Below, piece by piece: positions 35,850 to 43,758 of a DNA stretch of 64,000 bases (the stretch's first letter is position 1; every line of letters begins with the position of its first letter). The stretch lies in assembly GCA_034419075.1 (NCBI GenBank), contig DAOULR010000009.1:1-64000 (forward strand), written 5' to 3'. The translations under genes were made by a program, and so were the position numbers. The notes under the pieces were generated by a model, which saw only the letters and a list, made by a program, of their open reading frames with translations, had not been told where the DNA came from and did no database searches. Source of the DNA: E44-bin88 sp034419075. Its GTDB lineage: Bacteria; Chloroflexota; Dehalococcoidia; Dehalococcoidales; BS750m-G39.

Positions 35850-36835
35850 CTCTTGCTTTTTCCCCCTTTAGGTTTCTTGGGGGCAACTCTCCCTCCGTAA
35901 AACCCTTCCTTACATGAACGCAATATCTTTTCCTTTTCTTCCTCAGTATATTCAAGAAAAAAGCTCCTAAATTCTAACATCGCAAATGGACCTTCAACAA
36001 TGAAGAACTTACCCCTAGTTGCAAAGAATAATGGATTAATATCACGACGTACAACATCTGCAAACCAGTTGGCTGCCTTGGTAGCCTCTCGGATATGATT
36101 TTCGCAATTTTCATGCCACTTACCGTATTCGGCAGATAACTCATCGTATAACTTAGGATTCCACTCAGGTATGTGATAAAACTTAACTTCCACCAGTCTT
36201 TCCGCTTCTCCTTTATCTATTTCACAATGTTCACAAAAAGTATTAATGGCCTCGTGCAGTTCATAAACTAGTTTCTTTAGTGAACATTCCAACTCGGGTA
36301 GAGTGTTTGGCCATATTGCACCAAGTATTTTATTGTGAAACTCAAAGATTCTTCCTGGTGCATCTTTATCCCATACCATATATGTGGACACCGTATGACT
36401 AGCCCACTTGTCCCAACTATCAAGCTGGCATGCTTCAACCGTAGCATCTATTAAGTCCGCATAAATTACATCTTGTGCAGTTTTGCGCTTATCTTTACTT
36501 TCAGAAAGAGTGGATTCAACCCACAATTCATGCTGGTCTTTCATGAGGTGCAGCTTTTCTACTGGATAACCTTCAGGGTTATTATCAACGATTGTGTGAT
36601 GAGTAGGACAGAGGAGAATGAGATTAAAGTAAGAGTTCCGTTCATCTTTAGTTAGAGGACTTTTTCCCCTTGGAGCACTCTTGTTTTCTCCAACAATATG
36701 AGCTTGCTCCCCTAAAGGAAAACTGTCGGAAGCCAATTTCTTGTCCTGCGTGAGTTTGATTCGACAATCAGGGAATGAACACCTGCCCGCTGCCCTAGCC
36801 CATAGTAACTTTATATCCCTCTGTGATATAGACAT
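35846..36835 (-). CDS. HNH endonuclease-like protein with long C-terminal domain
   Basis: The 329-residue protein is clearly AT-richer than the genes on both sides. The N-terminal HNH-type unit runs from WARAAGRCSFPDC through GEQAHIVGENKSAPRG and YFNLILLCPTHHTIVD, with zinc Cys and His ligands and the central His of an HNH site. The C-terminal 200 residues are helical and unrecognised. ATG 36835 follows a strong GGGAGGGGA site. It is wedged between the DUF3795 and CaiB genes, with coupling to the latter. A nuclease function is inferred. Confidence 0.75.
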   Translation of the reverse strand: MSISQRDIKLLWARAAGRCSFPDCRIKLTQDKKLASDSFPLGEQAHIVGENKSAPRGKSPLTKDERNSYFNLILLCPTHHTIVDNNPEGYPVEKLHLMKDQHELWVESTLSESKDKRKTAQDVIYADLIDATVEACQLDSWDKWASHTVSTYMVWDKDAPGRIFEFHNKILGAIWPNTLPELECSLKKLVYELHEAINTFCEHCEIDKGEAERLVEVKFYHIPEWNPKLYDELSAEYGKWHENCENHIREATKAANWFADVVRRDINPLFFATRGKFFIVEGPFAMLEFRSFFLEYTEEEKEKILRSCKEGFYGGRVAPKKPKGGKSKR

Positions 36836-36857
36836 ATCTCCCCTCCCCAATTTTAGT

Positions 36858-37430
36858 TCATTTCCTCAGCTTTAAATCAATCTTCATACTACCCGCCAAT
36901 TTGTTAATCGCCGCCCTGACCAGCCTGGCCTTCTCCTTAACATCAGCGACTTCGGGCATCTCGGCCTCGGCTTCAGCCAGCGCCTCCCTTAGCTTATCCA
37001 GTGGTAAAAGCTGACAGGCGGTGCAGTAGAAACTCTTGGAACGACCCTCGTCATAGTTATCAATAAGGTACTCAAGGAACTCCTGCTTCTCTATCTCCTG
37101 CCGGGCAAACTCCTCAATACCGCTCTCACGGATAAAGCCCAGGTTAGCCGGGACTGGCCTATATGAAATAAAGGAATCATGAGATTTAGCCGCCTCCAGA
37201 ACCCTGGCCAGCCTTTCACAATCGGCCCAATCGGTACATTGGGCGCAGGTCTCCAGCTTTCTCTGCTTAACGCAGCAGGTGATAAAGCCGCACGACGGGT
37301 GTTTCTGCCCAAAGTCCGGCCCGCCGCAACCGGGGCACCTCGATGGGCCCTCAGTATGGTACCGGGGACAAAGGCCGCAGTTAAGACCACAGGCACCGAC
37401 TATCGGATACTTCTTGAGCGGATAATCCAT
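36858..37430 (-). CDS. DUF3795 family Cys-rich protein
   Basis: The 190-residue protein has an N-terminal Cys-rich region with GACGLNCGLCPRY, CPGCGG, CGFITCCV and CAQCTDWADCERL, enough ligands for zinc or an iron-sulfur site. A helical C-terminal half has CTACQLLP. This fits DUF3795, whose role is unknown. ATG 37430 overlaps the TAA of the preceding CoA-transferase gene by one base and has a GAGAGGG site. Confidence 0.85.
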   Translation of the reverse strand: MDYPLKKYPIVGACGLNCGLCPRYHTEGPSRCPGCGGPDFGQKHPSCGFITCCVKQRKLETCAQCTDWADCERLARVLEAAKSHDSFISYRPVPANLGFIRESGIEEFARQEIEKQEFLEYLIDNYDEGRSKSFYCTACQLLPLDKLREALAEAEAEMPEVADVKEKARLVRAAINKLAGSMKIDLKLRK

Positions 37431-38479
37431 TATTTCCCTCTCCCCTTTTCGTCCCTTAACATCGCCCACATTTTAGCCCCGCTGCCGGGGAGCTTGTATT
37501 TCTTCCCCTGAAGTTCTACATCAACCCAAAAGTTACGCGCCTTGAGCTGGGGGTTGGCCAGGAGGTCGGACACAGAAGCGACCTCGGCCCAGGGGAAGCG
37601 CATCGCCTGCCCCCTTTCCACCAGCTCGGCCCTGGTATGAGTGTTAGTCCAGCGCTCTAAAACCTCGATGATATGGTCGAGGTGTTTCAAACGATAGTCT
37701 CGGGAAAGCCACTTCTTATCGGTCAGATCCTCGGCCATGCCCTCAGAGTCCAGCCACTCCACCAGCGTTGGCCACTGGTAGAACATGGAGAGCAGGACGT
37801 AGCCGTCTTGGCAGGCAAAAGCGCGGAACATGCCGCGGCCGTGGAGGCTACCCTGACGTTGGACGACCGTGCCCTCGTAAAAATAGCGTACCATCACCTG
37901 GTCAAGGCTGGCGGCAACGCACTCCTGCAAGGAGATGTCAATATGCTGCCCTTTTCCAGAAGCATGGCGGCGATAGAGCGCCAGCAGGATACCGATGGCG
38001 GCGAAAAGGGAGGCCAGGTAGTAGCTTTGGTTGCCGAAGGTTTTAAGGGGCGGTTTTTCGGGCTCGCCGTTGACGTAGAGCTGCCCGCCCATGGCGCTGG
38101 CAACGAGGTCGTCGGTCTTGTAGTCACGGTAGGGGCCGTCTTGGCCGAAGGGGGTTATAGAAGCCATGATAAGGCGGGGGTTTATTTGAGCAAGCTGAGA
38201 ATAGCCCAGGCCCAGAGTCTCTAAATAACCTGGGGGGTGGCTTTCCACCAGGACGTCGGCTTTTTCAATCAGACCCTGAAATAGCCCATGACACCCCTTG
38301 GCTTCTATATTCAGCGTTACCGACTTCTTAGCTAAATTCTCCCAACGAAAAGGGGATTCCGCTTTCTCGATACGGATGACCTCTGCCCCCATATCGGCCA
38401 GAAGGCGGCCGCATAGTAACGCCTTTTCGTCGGTGAGGTCGAGGACACGGTAGCCAGATAGGGCACCTTGCCTGTTCAT
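37430..38479 (-). CDS. CaiB/BaiF-type CoA-transferase 2
   Basis: A second class III CoA-transferase of 349 residues, divergent from the first and slightly short. It has YRVLDLTDEKALLCGRLLADMGAEVIRIE, IMASITPFGQDGPY, and GKGQHIDISLQEC around the likely catalytic Asp. Pairs of these proteins sometimes form heteromeric enzymes, so the two in this run may work together. That is a guess. It overlaps gltX by ATGA. Confidence 0.9.
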   Translation of the reverse strand: MNRQGALSGYRVLDLTDEKALLCGRLLADMGAEVIRIEKAESPFRWENLAKKSVTLNIEAKGCHGLFQGLIEKADVLVESHPPGYLETLGLGYSQLAQINPRLIMASITPFGQDGPYRDYKTDDLVASAMGGQLYVNGEPEKPPLKTFGNQSYYLASLFAAIGILLALYRRHASGKGQHIDISLQECVAASLDQVMVRYFYEGTVVQRQGSLHGRGMFRAFACQDGYVLLSMFYQWPTLVEWLDSEGMAEDLTDKKWLSRDYRLKHLDHIIEVLERWTNTHTRAELVERGQAMRFPWAEVASVSDLLANPQLKARNFWVDVELQGKKYKLPGSGAKMWAMLRDEKGRGK

Positions 38480-39936
38480 AGCCTTGATAATGCGGCGGCG
38501 ATGCGCTTCATAGAGCGCTCACGGCCTAAAACCGCCATCGTGTCAAAGAGGGGCGGGGCGGCGGTCTGGCCGGTAACGGCCAACCGGAGCACGCCGAAGA
38601 GCTGGCCTGTCTTTAATCCCAGCTCGGGCGCCAGGGGGCGGAGGACACCTTCCAGGGAATCGGCATCGAAGGTTTTTAATGGTTTTAGCCTCTCCTGCGC
38701 CGCCTCTAGCGCCCTGATGGTGGCGTCCTTATCCATCTTCTTGCCGATTAGCATCTGGGCGTCGTAGTCAAGCTCCTCGACGAAGAAGAAGCGGGTCAGC
38801 TCGACCACCTCGAGCAGCGTCTTGGCGCGCTCCTGAACCAGGGGCAGGACCTTTCTGACATAGTCCTCGTCCTCGATTAAAGCCTTGCCAGCGTCGATAT
38901 CGTCCATCAGGAAAGGCTGCACCGCCTCAAAGAACTCCTCGGCACTGAGGCTGCGGATGTAGACGCCGTTCATCCAGTCCAGCTTTTCGCGGTTAAAGAT
39001 GGCCCCCGTCTTACCGATTCTCTCCAGCGAGAAGTTGTCTACCAGCGCCTGGCGGGGGATAATCTCGGTCCTATCGTCCAGCGACCAACCGATTAAGGCC
39101 AGGAAGTTGAACATGGTCTGGGCTAGATAGCCCTGGTCGCGGTAGTCGAGCAGGGAGACGTCGCCGTGCCGCTTGCTCAGCTTGGCGCGGTCGGGGCCCA
39201 GTATCATGGGGTGATGAACGAACTCGGGCGGTTCAAGCTTAAGCGCTTTGTAGAGCAGGAGGTGGCGGGGGGTGCTCGATACCCACTCCTCGGCGCGGAT
39301 GACGTGGCTTATCTTCATGGCGCTGTCGTCGACGACGTTGGCCAGGTGGTAGGTGGGGTAGCTGTCCGACTTTAGCAAAACGAAGTCGTCGAGGGTACTA
39401 TTCTCGAAGACGACGTCGCCGTAGATTAAATCCTTAAAGCGGGTCTGCCCTTCCAGCGGCACCTTGAAGCGCACCACGGGCACGATGCCCTCGGCTTCCT
39501 TTTCGGTACGCTCTTCGGGAGTCAAATCGCGGCAGTGGCGGTCGTAGCCGGGGGGCTGCTTGCGTTTTACCTGCTCGGCGCGCATGGCCTCAAGGCGCTC
39601 GGGGGAGCAGTAGCAGTAGTAGGCGTCCCCCTGGGCGATGAGCTTCTCGGCAGCCTCTTTGTATAGTTGCAGTCTTTGTGACTGGTAGTAGGGACCGTAG
39701 TCGCCGCCCACGTCGGGGCCTTCGTCCCAGTAAAGCTCCAGCCAGCGCAGTGAATCCAGTATCCCCTTCTCCGCCCCCTCCACCTTACGGGCGATGTCGG
39801 TATCCTCGATGCGGACGATGAACCTGCCGCCGTAGCGGCGGGCGAAGAGCCAGTTAAACAAAGCCGTGCGGATATTGCCCACGTGGGGGTAACCGGTGGG
39901 GCTGGGGGCAAAGCGGACCCGGACTGGTTTGGTCAT
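38476..39936 (-). CDS. gltX: Glutamyl-tRNA synthetase
   Basis: A class I synthetase charging tRNA with glutamate. The 486-residue product shows the HIGH-type motif in PSPTGYPHVGN and the KLSKR motif near the middle, then a helical anticodon-binding half. A single copy in the window cannot tell whether it also charges tRNA-Gln. It opens the run gltX-CaiB-DUF3795-HNH-CaiB and overlaps the small membrane gene upstream by ATGA. Confidence 0.97.
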   Translation of the reverse strand: MTKPVRVRFAPSPTGYPHVGNIRTALFNWLFARRYGGRFIVRIEDTDIARKVEGAEKGILDSLRWLELYWDEGPDVGGDYGPYYQSQRLQLYKEAAEKLIAQGDAYYCYCSPERLEAMRAEQVKRKQPPGYDRHCRDLTPEERTEKEAEGIVPVVRFKVPLEGQTRFKDLIYGDVVFENSTLDDFVLLKSDSYPTYHLANVVDDSAMKISHVIRAEEWVSSTPRHLLLYKALKLEPPEFVHHPMILGPDRAKLSKRHGDVSLLDYRDQGYLAQTMFNFLALIGWSLDDRTEIIPRQALVDNFSLERIGKTGAIFNREKLDWMNGVYIRSLSAEEFFEAVQPFLMDDIDAGKALIEDEDYVRKVLPLVQERAKTLLEVVELTRFFFVEELDYDAQMLIGKKMDKDATIRALEAAQERLKPLKTFDADSLEGVLRPLAPELGLKTGQLFGVLRLAVTGQTAAPPLFDTMAVLGRERSMKRIAAALSRL

Positions 39937-40163
39937 TTAGTCTTTCCTTTAAGCGCCTTTAGTTCTCTTTCCAGCTTTCTAAACTTCCTTACCGCCCAGA
40001 CAACGAAGGCGATGACCATGAGGCTGAAAACGGTCAGCGCCAGCAGGATAATCTGGAAGCCGAGGTCGGGGTCGTCGCGCCAGACCAGATAGCCCACCAG
40101 CACCCCACCGATAACGGGATTGATGACAGCCAGTATGAAGCCGAAGATGGCCAGGATAGACAT
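39933..40163 (-). CDS. Small two-helix membrane protein
   Basis: A 76-residue protein with two membrane helices separated by a short loop (VWRDDPDLGFQ) and a basic, Lys-rich C-terminal tail. The layout resembles the N-terminal anchor domain of phospholipase D-type proteins, but the match is loose. ATG 40163 has an AAGGAGG site. It overlaps gltX by ATGA. Confidence 0.7.
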   Translation of the reverse strand: MSILAIFGFILAVINPVIGGVLVGYLVWRDDPDLGFQIILLALTVFSLMVIAFVVWAVRKFRKLERELKALKGKTK

Positions 40164-40201
40164 TTTTGCCTCCTTTTTCGGCGATATTTTTACCCATTCT
40201 A

Positions 40202-40409
40202 CCACCCCACCCACTAATATTCTAGAGTTGAGTTTTTATCACCCTCACCCCCTGTATCCCCCTCTCCCTCGCAGGGAGAGGGGGATGGTTTTTTTCAGGA
40301 GAGGGGGCTGCGCCCCCTCTTAAGCTCCCCCGCTTGGGGGGAGAGAAGTATATAGAGGTGACACCTCTATAGGGTGGGTATTGGGTGGGAAGAAAAACCT
40401 GGGGGTGGG
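40202..40409 (-). repeat. Dispersed GC-rich element, copy E
   Basis: Family features read on the plus strand: a CCACCCCACCC left end, hairpin AGAGGGGGC-TGC-GCCCCCTCT (40300-40320), then a perfect small palindrome around TAGAGGTG/CACCTCTA, and GGGTATTGGGTGGGAA. It lies in the gap upstream of the minus-strand membrane gene. The copy has gained an extra hairpin at 40256-40286. Confidence 0.72.
40256..40297 (+). terminator. Terminator-like hairpin inside repeat copy E
   Basis: A perfect 14-bp stem (ATCCCCCTCTCCCT and its complement, loop CGC) is followed by GGTTTTTTTC on the plus strand. No plus-strand gene lies just upstream, so it would stop only antisense transcription. Confidence 0.6.
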
Positions 40410-40413
40410 GGGA

Positions 40414-41307
40414 TTAAGAAATAGCTTCCAGCGCCTGTTTCAAGTCGGGGGGCAATTCTGACTCAAACTCCACATACTCCCCACTGGAGGGGAGCCTAAA
40501 GCCCAAACGGGAGGCGTGGAGGAACTGCCTCGATAGACGTGGCGACTTCACACCATAGACCTTATCCCCCACCACGGGAAAACCTATCGCCGCCAGGTGC
40601 ACCCGAATCTGGTGGGTGCGGCCTGTCTCGGGCATAACCTCAAGCAAAGTGTAGTTGCCGATGTATTTAACCACGCGGTAGTCAGTGCGCGCCTCCCGGC
40701 CCTCAGCCACCACCGCCATCTTCTGGCGGTGGCGTGGGTCGCGGCCGATGTCGGCCTCGATAACGCCTTCTTCGGGCTCTAAACTACCCTTGACCAGCGC
40801 CAGATAGGCCTTGGTCACGGAGTGGGACTTGAACTGTTTAGAGAGATTGGCTTGAGCCGCGCTGTTCTTAGCCACTAGCATTACCCCGGAGGTGTCTTTG
40901 TCCAACCGGTGGACGACCCCGGGGCGCAGTGAATCGCCGATGTCGGCCAGGTGGGGGAAGTGGGCCAGGATGGCGTTGACCAGGGTGTGAGCGGGGTGGC
41001 CCGGGGCGGGGTGGACGGTAAGACCCGTGGGCTTATCCACGACGAGGAGGTCGTCGTCCTCGTAGATAATCTTTAAGGGAATGGCCTCGGGCTTCAGCTC
41101 CTGGGGCGGGGTGGGGGGAATGATGATGTCAATCCTGTCGCCAAGACTCAGCCTGAGACCGGGCTTGGCCGATTTGCCGTTGACGGTGATATCGCCCGCG
41201 GCAATGAGCCTCTGCACCTGGCTGCGGGAAAGCTGGGGAACTTGAGCACAGACGTACCTGTCGAGACGGGCTCCCTCATCAGCGGTAAGGCGGTATGACT
41301 TGTCCAT
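40414..41307 (-). CDS. rluD: RluA-family 23S rRNA pseudouridine synthase (RluD-like)
   Basis: The 297-residue protein has an N-terminal S4 RNA-binding domain (about 12-75, with LSRSQVQRLIAAGDI) and the catalytic domain with HRLDKDTSGVMLVAKN, where the Asp forms the covalent intermediate, and the late GRTHQIRVHL motif. It probably modifies helix 69 or a related site of 23S rRNA. The exact uridine cannot be set. It lies 6 nt downstream of lspA, the usual order in many bacteria. Confidence 0.93.
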   Translation of the reverse strand: MDKSYRLTADEGARLDRYVCAQVPQLSRSQVQRLIAAGDITVNGKSAKPGLRLSLGDRIDIIIPPTPPQELKPEAIPLKIIYEDDDLLVVDKPTGLTVHPAPGHPAHTLVNAILAHFPHLADIGDSLRPGVVHRLDKDTSGVMLVAKNSAAQANLSKQFKSHSVTKAYLALVKGSLEPEEGVIEADIGRDPRHRQKMAVVAEGREARTDYRVVKYIGNYTLLEVMPETGRTHQIRVHLAAIGFPVVGDKVYGVKSPRLSRQFLHASRLGFRLPSSGEYVEFESELPPDLKQALEAIS

Positions 41308-41313
41308 GACTTC

Positions 41314-41826
41314 TCACGATTTTTCTGGCTTTATTATCATGAGCAACAGGGAGTAAGCTAGGAGAATGGTGCCCACCACCAGCGACGCATCGGCAATGTT
41401 CCATGAGGGCCACCAGCCGACGCTGATGAAGTCGGTAACGCCGACGAAGCGCGATGGGTCAATGAGATTGGCTACCCTCTCGATGAGGTTGCCGATGATG
41501 CCGCCAAAGATTAAGCCCAGCCCCACCCAGCCCAGGCGGCCAGCGAAGAGGGGGTAGCGGCGGTGAGCCCAGAGGACATAGAAGAGCACCAAGACAATAA
41601 CGATGCTGGCGACTATGGCTATGGCGAAGGCATGTCCCTGAAATAAGCCGAAGGCAGAGCCAGTATTCTTGCTGCGGACGATACTAAAGATTCCCGCCTT
41701 CCACAGCACCTCGCCGACATCCAGAGTGGACCTTATCCACAGCTTAGTGAGCTGGTCGGCAACCAGCACACCGAAGGCAATCAGGAAAAAGACCAGCCGC
41801 CAACGCCTGTCCCGGGGATTACTTAC
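41314..41826 (-). CDS. lspA: Lipoprotein signal peptidase
   Basis: This aspartyl membrane peptidase cleaves the signal peptides of lipoproteins, several of which are encoded in this window. Four membrane helices and both catalytic motifs are present: KNTGSAFGL and the FxSVGWWPSWNIADASL segment with the second Asp. The start is odd. No ATG, GTG or TTG is in frame near the first helix. The canonical alternative is ATG 41976, which would add 50 nonsense-like residues inside the traR-like gene. AAAGGAGGG at 41840-41832 sits 5 nt before a GTA codon at 41826, which I take as the probable start. Confidence 0.88.
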   Translation of the reverse strand, partial: VSNPRDRRWRLVFFLIAFGVLVADQLTKLWIRSTLDVGEVLWKAGIFSIVRSKNTGSAFGLFQGHAFAIAIVASIVIVLVLFYVLWAHRRYPLFAGRLGWVGLGLIFGGIIGNLIERVANLIDPSRFVGVTDFISVGWWPSWNIADASLVVGTILLAYSLLLMIIKPEKS

Positions 41827-42208
41827 CTTTGCCCTCCTTTGCCAGGCGCGCTTTACATTCCAGGCAGAGGCTGGCCTGGGGCAGCGCCTCCAGACGCTCT
41901 GGGGATATCGGCTTGCCGCAGTTATCGCACAAGCCGTAGGTCCCGTCTTTGAACTTCTGCAGGGCGTGCTCCACATCGGCCAGCTGTTCTCTGATCCTCT
42001 TTTCCAGGGTCAGCCGCCTTTCCAGCTCGAAGCTCTCGGTAGCCTCCTCCTCCCGTTTGCCGAAGGGGCTGCCTTCACGCCGCTCGTCAGCCGGACGGAC
42101 GGTGGATTTAAGCTGCTCCAATTCACCATTAAGCCGCTTCTGCTCGCTTTCCAGGCGGGCGCGCAGCAAATTGAAGCCTACATTCGTTTTTTCCGTCTTC
42201 TTCTTCAT
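41819..42208 (-). CDS. TraR/DksA-type zinc-finger protein
   Basis: A 129-residue protein with a helical coiled-coil N-terminal half and a C4 zinc finger (CDNCGKPISPERL then CLECK) near the C terminus, as in DksA/TraR regulators that act in the RNA polymerase secondary channel. The tip acids of true DksA are not obvious. ATG 42208 has a GGGGAGGG site. Its end overlaps the lspA start region. Confidence 0.9.
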   Translation of the reverse strand: MKKKTEKTNVGFNLLRARLESEQKRLNGELEQLKSTVRPADERREGSPFGKREEEATESFELERRLTLEKRIREQLADVEHALQKFKDGTYGLCDNCGKPISPERLEALPQASLCLECKARLAKEGKGK

Positions 42209-42333
42209 CTTTCCCTCCCCCTGCTCGCCTACGCTGGCAGGCAAGCTTCTGTGGTTGACGATTTTGCGCGAAAGCAGATTGAGCAGAAGGACGAGCGCTA
42301 TCCGCCAAAGGCTTATAGCGCTACTATACCTCA

Positions 42334-42362
42334 AGTGTATCTCAATTATTCTGTTTGGTCAA
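42334..42362 (-). promoter_or_regulatory. Promoter of the traR-lspA-rluD run
   Basis: On the minus strand TTGACC (42362-42357) and TACACT (42339-42334) are separated by 17 nt. It is about 125 nt upstream of the first start codon. Confidence 0.65.
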
Positions 42363-42432
42363 TGCCCCCAGACACATTTTTAGGATTTTCCCTCATTTTC
42401 TACCATTACCCTGAGATTTGCCGAAGGTCTTC

Positions 42433-42597
42433 CACCCCACCCCATTCAAGGTAGAAAGGGGGCGTAGCCCCCTTTCAAACCCCACGAAAGGGGTGGAATG
42501 GGATATCCCCCAATAAGAGATATATAAGGGTCTAACCCTTGTAGGGTGGGTATTGGGTGGGAAAATTCTAGCTACGCACAACAAGGTGGGGTGGTGA
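42433..42597 (+). repeat. Dispersed GC-rich element, copy F
   Basis: It begins in CACCCCACCCC and carries hairpin AAAGGGGGC-GTA-GCCCCCTTT (42455-42475). A second hairpin AAGGGT/ACCCTT, GGGTATTGGGTGGGAA, and the right-end motif CAACAAGGTGGGGTGG follow. TTGACA of the fur-like gene follows 11 nt later. The rest of the gap from 42209 to 42432 holds only the minus-strand promoter. Confidence 0.78.
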
Positions 42598-42608
42598 GGA
42601 AACCAGGA

Positions 42609-42659
42609 CTTGACAACCGTGATAAAATTATAGATACAAATGATAATCTTTTTCATTTG
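42609..42659 (+). promoter_or_regulatory. Promoter and Fur-type operator of the 42669 gene
   Basis: TTGACA at 42609-42614 is followed, 17 nt later, by GATACA at 42632-42637. Overlapping this is an inverted repeat ACAAATGA - 9 nt - TCATTTGT (42635-42659). Its centre ATGATAATC matches nine bases of the classic Fur box. Autoregulation by the downstream Fur-family protein is likely. Confidence 0.8.
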
Positions 42660-42668
42660 TAGCTTAAG

Positions 42669-43097
42669 ATGAGACTCAGCGAAAAGAAGATAACCGCCAC
42701 CTTAAAACACAATGGCTACAAGCTCACCCCGCAGCGCCGCGCCGTAATAGCCGCCATCGCCACCAGCCCCGACCACCTCACTCCCGCCGCCCTTCACCAG
42801 AAGGTGCGGCAGGACCACCCTACCATCGGGCTGGTGACCGTCTACCGCACCCTAGAGATAATGGCCAAGCTGGAGCTTATCTGCGAGCTGCACGCGGGGG
42901 GAAGCTGCCGCAGCTACACCACCGCCGCCCCGGGGCACCACCACCTTATCTGCGCTGAATGCGGCGAGGTTATCGACTTCAGCGGCTATCACCTCACCGA
43001 GCTGGAGGAAAGGCTCCGCCGGGAGACCGGCTTCGAGATAGATGGGCACCTGCTCGAGTTCATCGGGCGCTGCCAGAACTGCCGGCAAGATGCTTAG
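42669..43097 (+). CDS. Fur-family transcriptional regulator
   Basis: The 142-residue metal-sensing repressor has a winged-helix N-terminal part (LTPQRRAVIAAIA, GLVTVYRTLEIM) and the dimer/metal domain with PGHHHLICAECGEVIDF and CQNC for structural zinc. Sequence alone cannot decide Fur, Zur or PerR, but the operator has a classic Fur-box core. ATG 42669 lacks a good ribosome site. It overlaps the membrane protein gene, suggesting control of that gene. Confidence 0.93.
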   Translation: MRLSEKKITATLKHNGYKLTPQRRAVIAAIATSPDHLTPAALHQKVRQDHPTIGLVTVYRTLEIMAKLELICELHAGGSCRSYTTAAPGHHHLICAECGEVIDFSGYHLTELEERLRRETGFEIDGHLLEFIGRCQNCRQDA

Positions 43098-43749
43098 AAG
43101 GATACTGCACGAGCTTAGAGCCCACGTCCCCTTCACCGCCATGGGGGCGGTGACCGGTATTATCATTATGGTCATCATCCTGGTTACCGATGTCCCCGCC
43201 TCTATTTCCGAGGCCGTTTTCTATACCCTGCACCCTCTGCACATCGTCCTCAGCGCCCTGGTGACCACCGCTATGTACCGGCGCTACAGCCAGGGGCGGC
43301 TCTGGGCAGCTATTTTAATCGGCTACTTCGGCTCGGTGGGCATCGCCACCTTAAGCGACGCCATAATTCCCTTCGTCGAGGGGAGCACGCTGAGCATTGA
43401 TATCGGCTTCCACCTGCCCTTTATCGAGACCGAGACCTTCCCCTATCTTAACATACCCACCTGGATAGTGATAAACGCGGCGGCGGCCATCGGCATCGCC
43501 ATCGGCTACTGGAAGCAGGTCACCAAAGTCCCCCACACGGGGCACGTGCTCTTAAGCACCTGGGCCTCGCTTTTCTACTTCACCGCCTTCGGCACCGCTT
43601 CCTGGATGCCGCTGCTGCCCCTGATTTTCGTCTTCCTCTTCCTGGCCGTCTGGCTGCCTTGCTGCCTGAGCGACATCGTCTTTCCGCTCTTGTTCATCAG
43701 GAAGGTTGCCGACGGGCAGGAGATGGCCTATACTAGTCACCACCACTAA
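43090..43749 (+). CDS. Membrane protein in the Fur operon
   Basis: The 219-residue protein has about six membrane helices and ends in a His-rich tail (SHHH). Charged residues inside helices (TLSDAIIPFVEG and HTGHVLLSTW) could line a site for ions. The family is not recognised. The start is ATG 43090, 8 nt before the regulator stop codon, so translation is coupled. Given the operator and the His residues, a role in metal handling is a reasonable inference. Confidence 0.7.
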   Translation: MLRRILHELRAHVPFTAMGAVTGIIIMVIILVTDVPASISEAVFYTLHPLHIVLSALVTTAMYRRYSQGRLWAAILIGYFGSVGIATLSDAIIPFVEGSTLSIDIGFHLPFIETETFPYLNIPTWIVINAAAAIGIAIGYWKQVTKVPHTGHVLLSTWASLFYFTAFGTASWMPLLPLIFVFLFLAVWLPCCLSDIVFPLLFIRKVADGQEMAYTSHHH

Positions 43750-43758
43750 GGGGTGAAA

